Positions 8,350 to 18,302 of a stretch of 64,000 nt of DNA are shown in pieces. The notes under the pieces are model-generated. The model was not told the origin of the DNA. It did not search any database and saw only the letters and a list, made by a program, of their open reading frames with translations. The stretch spans positions 62,001 to 126,000 of the forward strand of contig NZ_SNXI01000001.1 in the NCBI RefSeq assembly GCF_004362895.1. Reading direction: 5' to 3'. How positions within the stretch are numbered: position 1 is the stretch's first letter; the number at the start of each line of letters is the position of its first letter. This DNA comes from Idiomarina aquatica (GTDB taxonomy: Bacteria > Pseudomonadota > Gammaproteobacteria > Enterobacterales > Alteromonadaceae). A program made the translations under genes and the position numbers.

Positions 8350-9273
8350 ATGGCTGAACGGCAAAGGTACTTATGCGTATTGCTGGCCGTTTTAATAACC
8401 GCTGTGCTCAGCAGTGGTTGTAGTAGCCGTAGTACACCGGCGCCGGTCGAAGAACTCTACACCGGCAAGACCTACCGTGATTTTGAAGCCAATTCATTGC
8501 GCGGCGAAACCTACCAGGTTCAGCAAGGTGAAACCCTCTATTCTATCGCATTCCGGGCAAATCAGGACGTAAAATCGATTGCCCGTATCAACAATCTACG
8601 CGAGCCATACACCATTTATCCAGGTCAGACGATCAAATTATCCGCTGATCGCGCACAAGCGCGTCCGTCAAAATCAGTTGCTCAAACTAAAGCGCATAAC
8701 AATACTGTTGAAAACTCAAAAAAAGATATAACTGAGCCCGTTGCCAAGCCCAAACAGAAAGAGTATGGTCAAAAAGTAGACACTAGAAAAAAGGTTGCAA
8801 AACAACCAGCTAGGCCAAAAAATAAAACGCCTGCTACGGCCAAATCTGTCGCTATAAAGCCATTAAAACGCCGTCAGAGTGTTAACGTTGAGAGCAAGGA
8901 TATTCAGTGGCAATGGCCGTCAGAGGGGCAAATTATTGCGTCGTTTTCTACTGCAGAACTGGGCAATAAAGGGTTAGATTTTGCCGGTGAGCGCGGTGAT
9001 CCGGTAACAGCGGCGGCAGCTGGTAAAGTGGTTTATGTCGGTGATGCGTTACGGGCTTTTGGCCAGTTAATCATTTTGAAACACAACGATGATTATATTA
9101 CGGCTTATGCGCACAACGATAAGATTCTTGTTAAGGAACAAGATTGGGTAGATGTAGGTGAGGTTATTGCTGAAATGGGCGATTCAGGTACGCAGCGGGT
9201 AAAGCTGCACTTTGAAGTTCGTTATCGGGGCAAATCTGTTAACCCACGGCATTATTTACCGCAAACTCGCTAG
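8350..9273 (+). CDS. nlpD: Murein hydrolase activator NlpD (LysM + degenerate M23 lipoprotein)
   Basis: An outer-membrane lipoprotein of 307 residues. The lipobox is LSSGC at about Cys24, and a LysM peptidoglycan-binding domain follows at about residues 55-98 (YQVQQGETLYSIAFRANQD). A Lys/Pro/Ala-rich linker leads to a C-terminal LytM/M23 domain (residues about 185-305). The zinc ligands are lost: NKGLDF replaces HxxxD, and KLHFEV replaces HxH. This is the non-enzymatic form expected of NlpD, which activates the amidase AmiC at the septum. It is directly upstream of rpoS, whose main promoter in enterobacteria lies inside nlpD. Confidence 0.94.
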   Translation: MAERQRYLCVLLAVLITAVLSSGCSSRSTPAPVEELYTGKTYRDFEANSLRGETYQVQQGETLYSIAFRANQDVKSIARINNLREPYTIYPGQTIKLSADRAQARPSKSVAQTKAHNNTVENSKKDITEPVAKPKQKEYGQKVDTRKKVAKQPARPKNKTPATAKSVAIKPLKRRQSVNVESKDIQWQWPSEGQIIASFSTAELGNKGLDFAGERGDPVTAAAAGKVVYVGDALRAFGQLIILKHNDDYITAYAHNDKILVKEQDWVDVGEVIAEMGDSGTQRVKLHFEVRYRGKSVNPRHYLPQTR

Positions 9274-9354
9274 TGAAAGCGGGCGATAATAATAAAAAAG
9301 ATAAGGATATCAGCGTGTCATTTGTCACGAATATGCAGACATGGGGAAGTTGTT

Positions 9355-10353
9355 ATGAGCAGGACAAAGCAAGAACAAGATCAGCAAGTCGACGATATCA
9401 TTGAGGAGGAACTTGATGAGTCGCAAGTAGCCGAATTGCAGGCTACTAAACGTGATGCTGCTGAAGAGGAAAGTGCGCTCGAAGAAGCGTTAGCCTCAAG
9501 TTCGCAGTATCAACGTAAAATGGATGCGACACAAATGTATCTCGGCGAGATTGGTTTTTCGCCATTGCTGACAGCTGCCGAAGAGGTTTTTTACTCACGA
9601 CGGGCATTGAAGGGCGACCAAGCCGCGCGCCGACGCATGATCGAGAGTAATTTGCGGTTGGTTGTAAAAATAGCCCGCCGCTACAACAATCGTGGTTTAG
9701 CACTGCTCGACCTCATCGAAGAAGGCAACTTAGGTCTGATTCGGGCCGTTGAAAAATTTGATCCTGAACGTGGCTTTCGGTTTTCTACTTATGCGACCTG
9801 GTGGATTAGACAAACCATCGAGCGCGCCATTATGAACCAAACGCGTACTATTCGACTGCCTATTCATGTGGTCAAAGAGCTTAACGTGTACCTGCGCGCT
9901 GCCCGTGAACTGGCACACAAACTTGACCATGAACCGACTGCAGAAGACATTGCGCGTAGCTTGAATAAACCCGTCGCAGACATCAATAAAATGCTTCGTT
10001 TAAACGAACGCATTGCGTCGGTTGATATGCCAATGGGCGGCGATGGTGATAAGGCATTATTAGATCTGCTAACCGATGAAAATGGTAACAGTCCTGAGGG
10101 TATCCTGCAGGATGGAGACTTAAAAGAGCGCATCACTGAATGGTTGGATGCCTTAAGCCCTAAACAAAAAGAGGTATTGGCGCGTCGCTTTGGCTTGTTG
10201 GGTTATGAACCGTCTACGTTAGAGGATGTCGGTCACGAAATCGGTTTAACGCGGGAGCGTGTCCGGCAGATACAAGTTGAAGCATTGCGTAAGCTAAGAG
10301 ATTTTTTAAAGCAGCGGGGCTTAACTCTGGATTCTTTGTTTACCGCTCAATAG
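9355..10353 (+). CDS. rpoS: RNA polymerase sigma factor RpoS (sigma-38)
   Basis: The stationary-phase and general stress sigma factor, 332 residues. Region 1.2 begins at [20 protein letters not shown]. Regions 2.1-2.4 include [20 protein letters not shown] and [19 protein letters not shown]. Region 4.2 is [19 protein letters not shown]. The ATG at 9355 follows GGGGAAG, so an upstream in-frame TTG at 9322 is not needed. Its 3' end faces mutS across only 25 bases, with a shared hairpin. Confidence 0.96.
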   Translation: MSRTKQEQDQQVDDIIEEELDESQVAELQATKRDAAEEESALEEALASSSQYQRKMDATQMYLGEIGFSPLLTAAEEVFYSRRALKGDQAARRRMIESNLRLVVKIARRYNNRGLALLDLIEEGNLGLIRAVEKFDPERGFRFSTYATWWIRQTIERAIMNQTRTIRLPIHVVKELNVYLRAARELAHKLDHEPTAEDIARSLNKPVADINKMLRLNERIASVDMPMGGDGDKALLDLLTDENGNSPEGILQDGDLKERITEWLDALSPKQKEVLARRFGLLGYEPSTLEDVGHEIGLTRERVRQIQVEALRKLRDFLKQRGLTLDSLFTAQ

Positions 10354-10372
10354 ACCGTTAAAACCCCAAACC

Positions 10373-10396
10373 AGGCGCTCAATCGAGCGCCTTTTT
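10373..10396 (+). terminator. Rho-independent terminator of rpoS, overlapping the mutS 3' end
   Basis: AGGCGCTC (10373-10380), loop AATC, GAGCGCCT (10385-10392), then a T run to 10396: a perfect 8-bp stem with a tetraloop. The left arm and loop include the stop codon of convergent mutS (10379-10381), so the 3' end of mutS doubles as the rpoS terminator. Confidence 0.85.
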
Positions 10397-12955
10397 CCAT
10401 TCATACAGCAGATCAAGTGCCTGTTTAGGCGTGACTTGTTCCAACTCGAGCATTTCTAATTGTTGTTGCAGTTTTTGCAGTTGCTCGTTGACGACGGGTT
10501 CAGTCGGTTGCTGTGGTTGCGTTAATGGCAGCGACGGCTGCACACGGCTTTCGTGTTCGAGTTGTTGCAGTTTTTGTTTAGCTGCTGCGATAACGTTGCC
10601 CGGAACTCCGGCTAATTTCGCAACCTGTAAGCCAAAGCTTTGGCTAGCCGCGCCTTCCGAAACACGGTGTAAAAAGACAATGTCATCGTTATGCTGTTGT
10701 GCCTCTACGTGAACGTTGACGGTTGCCGGTAGTTGCTCGGCAAGCTCAGTCAGCTCAAAATAGTGGGTTGCGAACAAGGTTAAACATTGTGTTTTTTGCG
10801 CAAGTTGTTCGGCCACAGCCCATGCCAGCGAGAGCCCGTCATAGGTTGAGGTGCCGCGGCCAATTTCGTCCATCAATACCAGGCTTTGCTTGCTGGCATT
10901 GTGCAGGATGTTGGCGGTTTCGGTCATTTCTACCATAAAGGTAGAACGTCCGGAGGCGATATCATCTGCGGCGCCAATACGAGTAAAGATACGATCAAAC
11001 TGGCCAATTTGAGCTGCTTCGGCGGGTACGTAACAGCCCATGTGAGCAAGAATAACGATCAATGCTGCCTGACGCATATAAGTCGATTTACCGCCCATAT
11101 TGGGCCCGGTAATCATCAGCATCTGGCGCTGCGGCGACAGCACGATATCATTAGCAATAAAGGGGTCGTCACTTAACCGTTCAATAACCGGGTGGCGGGC
11201 TTGAGTCAGTTGTAACTGATTCGTTTGTGGCAATAGTTGTGGACGACAATAATTTTGTTGTTGCGCCAACTTAGCGAAGGCTGCCAATGTGTCTAATTCG
11301 GATAACGCTGAGGCTGTTTGCTGCAATGCGTTAAGTTGCGGCAGACACTGATCAAACAATGCATCGTAGAGCCATTTCTCGCGAGCCAGCGAGCGCGCTT
11401 GAGCTGTAAGCACTTTTTCTTCGTGTTGCTTTAATTCGGGAATAATATAGCGCTCAGTATTTTTTAGCGTTTGGCGGCGCTGATAGTCAGCCGGGATATC
11501 CCCTGAAGCATTGCGGGAAACCTCGATAAAATAGCCATGCACTTTGTTATAGCCGACTTTTAACGTAGCAATCCCTGTTCGCTCCCGCTCGCGGCTTTCC
11601 AGTTGCTGCAGGTAGTCCGACGCGCCAGTTGCTAATGTACGTAGTTCGTCCAGCTCATCGTCATAGCCGGCGGCGATAACACCACCATCACGGATCAGCA
11701 TGGGGGGATTTTCGATGATCGCCTGGTTAAGTAATTGCTGTAGTGAATCAAAACGATCTATTTGTTTATTTAACTGCTGCAAGGCGTCGTCATGGCATAG
11801 CTCTTTCACGGAATCGATTAAGGTCAAGCTATCGCGTAAGCGTGCAAAATCACGTGGACGGGCGCTGCGCAGGCTAATTCGAGCAACAATACGCTCGATG
11901 TCAGCAAATTGCTTTAAAAGTTGCTGTACATCGTACCAACATTCGTTTTGTGATAGGGCATCAATAGCGTCGTATCGCGCTTCTAATACTTGCTGATTGC
12001 GAATGGGTCGTTGCAGCCAGCGTTGAAAATTACGGCTCCCCATCGCCGATACGGTCTCATCTAAGACCGCACTCAGATGGGTATCCCGCTGCGACAGGCT
12101 TTGTTGCAACTCAAGATTACGACGAGTTGCTGCATCAATAATAATGGCGTCCTGCGGTGGTTCGCGCAAAATGGATTGAATATGAGGTAATGCTGCGCGC
12201 TGGGTCTCCTGCACATAGTGGAGTACGGCACCCGCCGCGCTAATAACAGGATCGTTATCAGCTAGTCCGAACCCTTGTAAGTGCTGAGTACTGAATTGCC
12301 GGGTTAACAGTTGCAGTGCGGTCGCCACATCAAACTCCCACACGGCGCGGCGGCAGGTACGTGTGTTGGCCAGTGGTAAAGACGCGATATCCATTCCTTC
12401 CGGATACAGCATTTCAGCGGGCTGTAACCGCTGCAATTCGGCTGCGAGCTGTTCTTCACTTTGTGCTTCAGTCAGCCAAAAACGCCCGCTGCTTAACTCA
12501 AGCACGGCAATAGCATAGCCTTGCTTTAGCGGATTTATTGCCACTAATAAATTTAATTGACGATCATTAAGCAGCGATTCATCGGTAATGGTCCCCGGCG
12601 TCAGAATTCGCACCACCTGCCGCTCTACCGGGCCTTTACTGGTTGCCGGGTCACCAATTTGCTCACATATAGCTACTGACTCGCCTTTATTGACCAGCCT
12701 TGCTAAATAGTTCTCTGCTGCATGGTAGGGCACTCCTGCCATCGGAATAGGCTCGCCATTGCTGGCACCACGTTTGGTCAGTGAAATGTCGAGTAATTCG
12801 GCCGCGCGTTTAGCGTCGTCGTAAAAAAGTTCGTAAAAATCCCCCATCCGATAGAACAAAAGCATGTCAGCATGTTCGGCTTTTATACGCAGGTATTGCT
12901 GCATCATAGGGGTATGTGATTGGATCGTCTGTTCACTGATTGCTGAGGCTGGCAT
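10379..12955 (-). CDS. mutS: DNA mismatch repair protein MutS
   Basis: An 858-residue mismatch-recognition ATPase that recruits MutL. Domain I carries the Phe-x-Glu mismatch wedge ([12 protein letters not shown], near residue 38). The C-terminal ATPase has Walker [14 protein letters not shown], Walker [17 protein letters not shown] and the composite-site loop around [12 protein letters not shown]. The C-terminal tail is rich in Gln/Leu, consistent with the tetramerisation region. Length matches E. coli MutS (853). It is divergent from pncC and convergent with rpoS. Confidence 0.97.
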   Translation of the reverse strand: MPASAISEQTIQSHTPMMQQYLRIKAEHADMLLFYRMGDFYELFYDDAKRAAELLDISLTKRGASNGEPIPMAGVPYHAAENYLARLVNKGESVAICEQIGDPATSKGPVERQVVRILTPGTITDESLLNDRQLNLLVAINPLKQGYAIAVLELSSGRFWLTEAQSEEQLAAELQRLQPAEMLYPEGMDIASLPLANTRTCRRAVWEFDVATALQLLTRQFSTQHLQGFGLADNDPVISAAGAVLHYVQETQRAALPHIQSILREPPQDAIIIDAATRRNLELQQSLSQRDTHLSAVLDETVSAMGSRNFQRWLQRPIRNQQVLEARYDAIDALSQNECWYDVQQLLKQFADIERIVARISLRSARPRDFARLRDSLTLIDSVKELCHDDALQQLNKQIDRFDSLQQLLNQAIIENPPMLIRDGGVIAAGYDDELDELRTLATGASDYLQQLESRERERTGIATLKVGYNKVHGYFIEVSRNASGDIPADYQRRQTLKNTERYIIPELKQHEEKVLTAQARSLAREKWLYDALFDQCLPQLNALQQTASALSELDTLAAFAKLAQQQNYCRPQLLPQTNQLQLTQARHPVIERLSDDPFIANDIVLSPQRQMLMITGPNMGGKSTYMRQAALIVILAHMGCYVPAEAAQIGQFDRIFTRIGAADDIASGRSTFMVEMTETANILHNASKQSLVLMDEIGRGTSTYDGLSLAWAVAEQLAQKTQCLTLFATHYFELTELAEQLPATVNVHVEAQQHNDDIVFLHRVSEGAASQSFGLQVAKLAGVPGNVIAAAKQKLQQLEHESRVQPSLPLTQPQQPTEPVVNEQLQKLQQQLEMLELEQVTPKQALDLLYEWKKALD

Positions 12956-12991
12956 ACTCTAATAATCTATTTTAAAAGGGCTCTGAACACT

Positions 12992-13495
12992 ATGGTAACA
13001 AGCCGACAAAACTGGGCGCAACGGGTATCACTGGCTGCTGAGGTCGGGCAACGATTGCTCGACCGCGGACAAACCCTTAGCACCGCAGAATCTTGTACCG
13101 GTGGAGGTATAGGATACGTCATAACCGAAGTGGCGGGAAGCTCCGGCTGGTTTAATGGCGGTTTAATCACTTATACTAACGCGCTCAAGCAACAATGGTT
13201 AGAGGTGCCGGAATCGGTGTTGCGAACCCAGGGAGCGGTGTCACGAGAATGTGTAGAAGCAATGGCTATGGGCGCATGTAAAGCCGCCTCGTCGGATTGG
13301 GGGCTTGCTGTCAGTGGTGTTGCCGGCCCCGGCGGAGGAACGGCAGACAAACCTGTTGGCTTAGTTTGGATGGCGATAGCCTCAGGGCAGCAGGCCGATA
13401 GTTTTGCCGAGCGCTTTGAGGGCGACCGTGAAGCGGTGCGATTAGGCACCATAGACTGTATTTTGCAGCGTTTATTAAAAAAGTTGCAGGATTAA
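12992..13495 (+). CDS. pncC: Nicotinamide-nucleotide amidohydrolase PncC (CinA C-terminal domain)
   Basis: A 167-residue stand-alone CinA C-terminal domain protein. It deamidates nicotinamide mononucleotide to nicotinate mononucleotide for NAD recycling. Diagnostic motifs are STAESCTGGGIGYVITEVAG near residue 31, GGLITYTNALKQ, GAVSRECVEAMA and GVAGPGGGTADKPVGLVW. It lies directly upstream of recA, the usual gammaproteobacterial order. recA has its own SOS promoter in the 65-base gap. The older name is ygaD/cinA. Confidence 0.93.
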   Translation: MVTSRQNWAQRVSLAAEVGQRLLDRGQTLSTAESCTGGGIGYVITEVAGSSGWFNGGLITYTNALKQQWLEVPESVLRTQGAVSRECVEAMAMGACKAASSDWGLAVSGVAGPGGGTADKPVGLVWMAIASGQQADSFAERFEGDREAVRLGTIDCILQRLLKKLQD

Positions 13496-13496
13496 C

Positions 13497-13524
13497 TTGA
13501 TACTGTAAAAACATACAGTATACT
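13497..13524 (+). promoter_or_regulatory. Sigma-70 promoter of recA
   Basis: A -35 element TTGATA (13497-13502) and a -10 element TATACT (13519-13524) are separated by 16 bases. The spacer coincides with the CTGT...ACAG core of the first LexA box, so LexA binding would block polymerase directly. Confidence 0.8.
13501..13520. promoter_or_regulatory. LexA (SOS) box 1 of recA
   Basis: TACTGTAAAAACATACAGTA fits the LexA consensus TACTGTN8ACAGTA exactly at both conserved ends. It occupies the spacer of the recA promoter. Induction by DNA damage through LexA cleavage is expected from the family. Confidence 0.93.
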
Positions 13525-13540
13525 GTTTATAAAACCAGTA
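13521..13540. promoter_or_regulatory. LexA box 2, directly abutting box 1
   Basis: TACTGTTTATAAAACCAGTA matches the consensus except for one base in the right half (CCAG for ACAG). It follows box 1 with no gap and covers the likely transcription start. Two tandem sites suggest cooperative LexA binding. Confidence 0.7.
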
Positions 13541-13560
13541 ATTAATAGTTGGAGCATAGC

Positions 13561-14658
13561 ATGAGCAACGATCGTTCAAAAGCACTCGATGCAGCACTTG
13601 GACAAATTGAACGCCAATTCGGTAAAGGGTCAATTATGCGTCTGGGCGACAACCAGACAATGGATATTGACTCTGTCTCGACCGGTTCGCTTGGCCTTGA
13701 TGTTGCGTTAGGTATTGGCGGTTTGCCATACGGGCGTGTTGTAGAGATCTACGGTCCGGAGTCGAGTGGTAAGACGACACTAACATTGCAAGTCATAGCG
13801 GAAGCGCAAAAAGCGGGCAAAACCTGTGCTTTCGTTGATGCGGAGCATGCATTAGATCCAATCTATGCCGAGGCTTTGGGTGTTCAGGTTGACGACTTGT
13901 TAGTTTCACAGCCTGATACTGGTGAACAGGCGCTGGAAATTTGCGATATGTTAGTGCGCTCAGGTGCAGTTGATGTGGTTATTGTTGATTCCGTTGCAGC
14001 ATTGACACCTAAAGCTGAAATCGAAGGTGAGATGGGGGATAGCCATGTCGGTTTGCAAGCCCGTTTGATGTCGCAAGCATTGCGTAAGTTAACCTCGAAC
14101 ATTAAAAAATCAAATACCATGTGTATTTTCATCAACCAAATTCGGATGAAGATTGGTGTGATGTTTGGTAATCCGGAAACCACTACAGGTGGTAACGCGC
14201 TTAAGTTTTACTCCTCTGTTCGTCTTGATATCCGCCGTACTGGTGCGCTTAAAGAAGGCGATGAAGTTGTTGGTAACGAAACGCGCGTTAAAGTGGTTAA
14301 GAATAAGGTGGCGCCACCGTTTAAAGAAGCAAACTTCCAAATTCTTTATGGTCGTGGCATTTCCAAGGAAGGCGAACTAATTGACCTGGGTGTAAAACAC
14401 AAAATGGTTGATAAAGCCGGTGCCTGGTATAGCTATAACGGCGATAAGATCGGTCAGGGTAAAGCGAACTCGATGAAGTTCATGCAGGAAAACCCAGACA
14501 TTGCTAAGGAGTTAGAAGGTCGTTTGCGTGAACTGTTGTTAGCTAAACCGGTTAAAAAGACTAAGGAAGATCGAGCCGCGGAAAAAGCTGCTTTAGCCGA
14601 AAAAGAAAGCAAGAGTACGAGTAAAGCTGGGCTCGATGATGATTTGTCACTGACCTAA
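13561..14658 (+). CDS. recA: Recombinase RecA
   Basis: A 365-residue DNA strand-exchange ATPase and SOS co-protease. Motifs visible are Walker [14 protein letters not shown], Walker [13 protein letters not shown], loop L1 near [18 protein letters not shown] and loop L2 near [16 protein letters not shown]. The acidic C-terminal tail ends DDDLSLT. The start [13 protein letters not shown] at 13561 has a GGAG site seven bases upstream; an in-frame TTG at 13549 is rejected. recX, often the next gene, is absent here; a dGTPase-like gene converges instead. Confidence 0.98.
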   Translation: MSNDRSKALDAALGQIERQFGKGSIMRLGDNQTMDIDSVSTGSLGLDVALGIGGLPYGRVVEIYGPESSGKTTLTLQVIAEAQKAGKTCAFVDAEHALDPIYAEALGVQVDDLLVSQPDTGEQALEICDMLVRSGAVDVVIVDSVAALTPKAEIEGEMGDSHVGLQARLMSQALRKLTSNIKKSNTMCIFINQIRMKIGVMFGNPETTTGGNALKFYSSVRLDIRRTGALKEGDEVVGNETRVKVVKNKVAPPFKEANFQILYGRGISKEGELIDLGVKHKMVDKAGAWYSYNGDKIGQGKANSMKFMQENPDIAKELEGRLRELLLAKPVKKTKEDRAAEKAALAEKESKSTSKAGLDDDLSLT

Positions 14659-14660
14659 AA

Positions 14661-16013
14661 CTAAGAATTGATGCGTAGCGGCGAGTTTACCGAGAACATT
14701 TCCTGGTGTAGTCTCGCTGCATAGGCATCGGTCATACCGGACAGGTAATCAGCAATAATGCGATAAGGGTTACCTGTTCCGTCTTCTTCCTGGCGACGTT
14801 GCTCTGTTAGATAGCGTTGCTGAGTATTAACGGGTAATAACCGTAGCGGATCGACAGCAAACGCATCAAAGATTTCCATCACCACTTGCTGCCCTTTAAA
14901 CTCCTGCACTTGCATTTCTGGCTTACGAATTACGAACCTAAAAATAAACGATTTTAATTGGTCTAATAACCGTTGTTCGGTTTGTCCTAAACATGTTTTA
15001 TATTGCAATAGTGGCGATTCAAACTGTAAGTCATTCGGTTCCAGTTGGGCAGAAGTAACCAGGCGGTTGACTAAACTTCCAATAGCCCGTTTGCGTTGGT
15101 AATGTTCTGGTGAGAACAGCTTATCAGTTAATGCGCTGGCACTAAAATCACTGAATTCACTATCGAGTTCAGATAAAAAATCATACATTTCAGCCATCCA
15201 TAGCTCGCGGGTGATTAATCCCACCACGATGGCATCCTCGAGATCATGAACGCCATAGGCAATATCGTCAGCAAGCTCCATGATTGCAGCATCTACGCTT
15301 TTAAACCGGCTTTTCCCATGTTGCTTGGGCGAAGGTTGTTCGGCAAGTTGTTGCAACGCCATTTTATCGTCATCACTCAATGGCGCTAACACCCAGTTAA
15401 AGGCCGCCTCATCGTCATGATAAAGCGCTTTTGCAGGTAGCCAGTCTCGTGTTGGCAGATGACGAAAATCACTGACATCAGCAGGTGATTGCAATCGCTG
15501 CACCTGCTGCATGAGTACCGGGTATTTGAGCAAGCCTAATAGTGTGCGGCGGCATAAGTTCATGCCGACATCTTCGGTGTAGGCCTCTAACCGTGTAACA
15601 ATACGAAAGGTCTGTCCATTGCCCTCAAAGTTTCCGTGGTTACGCATCATGTAATTTAACGCGATCTCACCGCCATGGCCGTAGGGCGGGTGACCAATGT
15701 CGTGAGCCAGACACAGAGACTCAATCAGAGCTTCTGATAATTGTAATTGCTTAGCTAACGCTGGCTGATGGTGTTGAAAGTGTATAACCAGGCCACTACC
15801 AATCTGACTTGCTTCAAGAGAATGAGTAAGACGTGTTCGCGGGAAGTCATGCATACCGATATACATGACTTGTGTTTTTGCTTGTAGGCGTCTAAATGCA
15901 GCTGAATGTAGAATGCGGGCTTTATCTTTTTGGTAGGGCGTACGCGTGTCCCCGGTTCTGGCGGAGGGGGTCGATGGGTGCTGCCTTGCGAACCAATGAT
16001 CTAACTGCTGCAT
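14661..16013 (-). CDS. dgt: dGTPase-like HD-domain triphosphohydrolase
   Basis: A 450-residue HD-superfamily protein related to deoxyguanosinetriphosphate triphosphohydrolase, which releases tripolyphosphate from dNTPs. The N-terminal RILHSAAFRRLQAKTQV and RLTHSLEASQIG supply the first histidine. LCLAHDIGHPPYGHGGE is the HD motif, and VDAAIMELADDIAYGVHDLEDA gives the distal Asp. Length fits the shorter dGTPase-like subfamily rather than E. coli Dgt (505). It converges on recA with a two-base gap. An EAL-HDOD gene lies immediately upstream and may be co-transcribed. Confidence 0.87.
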   Translation of the reverse strand: MQQLDHWFARQHPSTPSARTGDTRTPYQKDKARILHSAAFRRLQAKTQVMYIGMHDFPRTRLTHSLEASQIGSGLVIHFQHHQPALAKQLQLSEALIESLCLAHDIGHPPYGHGGEIALNYMMRNHGNFEGNGQTFRIVTRLEAYTEDVGMNLCRRTLLGLLKYPVLMQQVQRLQSPADVSDFRHLPTRDWLPAKALYHDDEAAFNWVLAPLSDDDKMALQQLAEQPSPKQHGKSRFKSVDAAIMELADDIAYGVHDLEDAIVVGLITRELWMAEMYDFLSELDSEFSDFSASALTDKLFSPEHYQRKRAIGSLVNRLVTSAQLEPNDLQFESPLLQYKTCLGQTEQRLLDQLKSFIFRFVIRKPEMQVQEFKGQQVVMEIFDAFAVDPLRLLPVNTQQRYLTEQRRQEEDGTGNPYRIIADYLSGMTDAYAARLHQEMFSVNSPLRINS

Positions 16014-16022
16014 TCGCCTTCC

Positions 16023-17240
16023 TTATTCGTCTCTGTTAACTGCGGCGGCCCAATTCGACGCCTCGTGATAAAGTGCAATTACTGCGCTACTGCTAAGCTT
16101 CAACTTATCAGCCGCGCGCTCAATATGTTGCCAGTCGATGCGCTCAATTGCTGCCGCAGTAGCCAGGAAAAAACTGATTGCACCGCGTTTTTCGATCAAA
16201 GCCTGCAGAATGGTTGGGCCTGCGTGGATATGACCGAGTATTTTAGATAGTTCATCATCCATCATTGCATCCAGCTTTGACAACAAACCTGACAGGAATG
16301 CAGCACCTGGCTCAGCGCCGTAACGCTTGTCTTTTAACGCTAATTGTTCGCAAAACCGTGCTCGAGTTATCGATAACCGAGTTAACTCGTTGGGTTTGGT
16401 TTCGCCAAGCGAGGCTGTGGCAATAATAGCAACAAACTTTCTAACTTCTTCCTGACCGAGACGAACCACTGCCTGTTTGAGTGACGTTATCTTAGAGCGC
16501 CGGGCAAAAAATGCGGAGTTAACGAAACGCAGCAGTTTAAATGACACGCCGGTATCGCGCTCCACGATATGTGCAATTTCGTCCGGGTTATATTGTTCAG
16601 CGGTTACCTTTTCTAGTAACTCCAGGTAGACCTTTTGCGATACCGACAGGGAGCGACGTTGGATAATTTCTGGTTTAGCAAAAAAGTAGCCCTGAAAATA
16701 ATCAAAACCAAGCTCATAGGACTGGTTAAATTCGTCATAGGATTCGACCTTTTCCGCCAGGTATTGACCCTCAAAGCCTTGGTGGCTCTTCATTTGCTGT
16801 TTAATTTGTGGCACCGACATCAAGCGAAAATCCATCTTTATAATATCGATATGGGGCATAAACCGTGCCCAGCGCGCGTCATACTCAAAGTCATCGAGTG
16901 CAACGGTGTAACCTTGCTCCTTTAAGGCGACAACAGCGTCATAAACCTCATCGGTTGGCTGTACGGTTTCCAATAATTCAACAACAATGCTGTTCTTTGG
17001 TAGCACCTGCGGCAGCTGTGAACAAATCGCTCGTTCAGTAAAGTTGATAAAGGCCTTATTATTGGCGGTGAGAGCATCAATTCCGCTACTAAACTCACTG
17101 TTTTCTACTAACCGTTCGGTCGCTTCATTGGAGTCGACATTAGGGAATGCGTTGGCAAAACCGTCACGGAACAATAACTCATAGGCAACAAGTTTTTTCT
17201 GGCGGTCAAAAATAGGCTGTCGCGCAATATAAAAAATCAC
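16023..17240 (-). CDS. EAL-HDOD signalling protein (YuxH/CdgJ type)
   Basis: A 405-residue two-domain protein with an N-terminal EAL domain (about residues 1-190) and a C-terminal HDOD domain (about 195-390). EAL residues retained include YELLFRDG (ExLxR), FINFTER, IIKMDF, YLAEKVES and YFQGYFFAKP. The usual DDFGTG loop is DDFEYD, as in other EAL-HDOD proteins. It may hydrolyse or only sense cyclic di-GMP; homologues affect motility and biofilm. It ends nine bases before the dGTPase-like gene and is divergent from rssA. Confidence 0.88.
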   Translation of the reverse strand: MIFYIARQPIFDRQKKLVAYELLFRDGFANAFPNVDSNEATERLVENSEFSSGIDALTANNKAFINFTERAICSQLPQVLPKNSIVVELLETVQPTDEVYDAVVALKEQGYTVALDDFEYDARWARFMPHIDIIKMDFRLMSVPQIKQQMKSHQGFEGQYLAEKVESYDEFNQSYELGFDYFQGYFFAKPEIIQRRSLSVSQKVYLELLEKVTAEQYNPDEIAHIVERDTGVSFKLLRFVNSAFFARRSKITSLKQAVVRLGQEEVRKFVAIIATASLGETKPNELTRLSITRARFCEQLALKDKRYGAEPGAAFLSGLLSKLDAMMDDELSKILGHIHAGPTILQALIEKRGAISFFLATAAAIERIDWQHIERAADKLKLSSSAVIALYHEASNWAAAVNRDE

Positions 17241-17327
17241 CTAAGTTTCCTTATAGGAATCAATCGATTTATGCTACAAAGGACATACTTCAGTGTACGG
17301 ATAAATCAGGGAATTGGGAAGAACTAC

Positions 17328-18302
17328 ATGTCGGAAGTAAAAGTTGCCTTGGCATTAGGATCAGGCGCTGCCCGCGGCTGGTCTCATATTGGTGTTATCA
17401 AAGCGCTAGAGGAAATGGGCGTGCGCATAAACATGGTCGCCGGCACCTCTATTGGGTCGCTGGTGGGCGCTGGGTACGCATCGGGGCGGTTAGCCGAAAT
17501 CGAAGATTGGGTGGTTAACATGGGCCGCTGGGAAGTCTGGAATCTATTGGACTTTGGCTTTAATCAGGGCGGCTTAATCGGTGGTGAAAAAGTATTTAAC
17601 GAGGCGCGGGAACAATTTGGAGCCAAGCAAATCGAGGACCTCCCGATAACCTATGGTGCAGTTGCTACCGATTTATACAGTGGTCGCGAGATTTGGTTAA
17701 GAAAAGGCGACTTGTATGATGCCTCGCGTGCATCCTGCGCGATGCCCGGTATCCTGGCGCCAATGGCTGTAGATGGTCGCTGGTTAATCGATGGCGGGCT
17801 GGTTAACCCGGTACCGGTTTCCTTGTGCCGTGCTTTAGGCGCTGACTTTGTTATCGCCGTTCATCTTAATTCGCAGTTAAACTCTAAAGTGATTGAACAG
17901 CGGGGCCGTAATATTCCGCCGCAAACCGAGGCCGAACAAGCGCAAAAGCAACAATTGGCTAATAAACACAAACATGATGAGTCTGGCTTTTTTGAAAATT
18001 TCTGGTCCAGCAGTCAACACTACTTCGACAACATAAAAGACCGGTTTAAGGCTAATCCCCACAAACCGCCGGGTATGTTCAGTGTCATGTCCAGCTCTAT
18101 TGATATTATGCAGGAGCGTATTACCAAAGCACGGATGGCGGGCGATCCTCCCGATATATTGGTTCAGCCAAAACTCGGCCATATTGGAATTATGGAGTTC
18201 GATCGTGGTAATGAGGGCATTGATATTGGCTATGAGACCACGCACCGGATGCGTGATCTCATTATGGAAGAAATTGATTTGTACCGTGAGCGGCGGGGCT
18301 AA
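17328..18302 (+). CDS. rssA: Patatin-like phospholipase RssA
   Basis: A 324-residue patatin-fold serine hydrolase. The oxyanion loop is LALGSGAARGWSH, the nucleophile is Ser41 in GTSIGS, and the dyad aspartate lies in LIDGGLVNPVPV. The start at 17328 (MSEVKVALALG) has GGGAAG upstream; a longer frame from 17271 adds an unlikely leader. In E. coli rssA precedes rssB, the adaptor that delivers RpoS to ClpXP. No rssB is present here. Its stop overlaps the ggt stop on the other strand by four bases. Confidence 0.9.
   Translation: MSEVKVALALGSGAARGWSHIGVIKALEEMGVRINMVAGTSIGSLVGAGYASGRLAEIEDWVVNMGRWEVWNLLDFGFNQGGLIGGEKVFNEAREQFGAKQIEDLPITYGAVATDLYSGREIWLRKGDLYDASRASCAMPGILAPMAVDGRWLIDGGLVNPVPVSLCRALGADFVIAVHLNSQLNSKVIEQRGRNIPPQTEAEQAQKQQLANKHKHDESGFFENFWSSSQHYFDNIKDRFKANPHKPPGMFSVMSSSIDIMQERITKARMAGDPPDILVQPKLGHIGIMEFDRGNEGIDIGYETTHRMRDLIMEEIDLYRERRG

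Noticed and set aside
9322-9354. Upstream TTG start for rpoS
   Set aside because: It adds an 11-residue leader unlike RpoS, while ATG at 9355 has a good ribosome site.
10379-12955. Plus-strand open frames opposite mutS
   Set aside because: They are antisense shadows with Cys/Ser-rich low-complexity translations and no ribosome sites.
13549-13560. Upstream TTG start for recA
   Set aside because: It would use the ribosome-binding GGAG as coding sequence; ATG at 13561 gives the canonical N-terminus.
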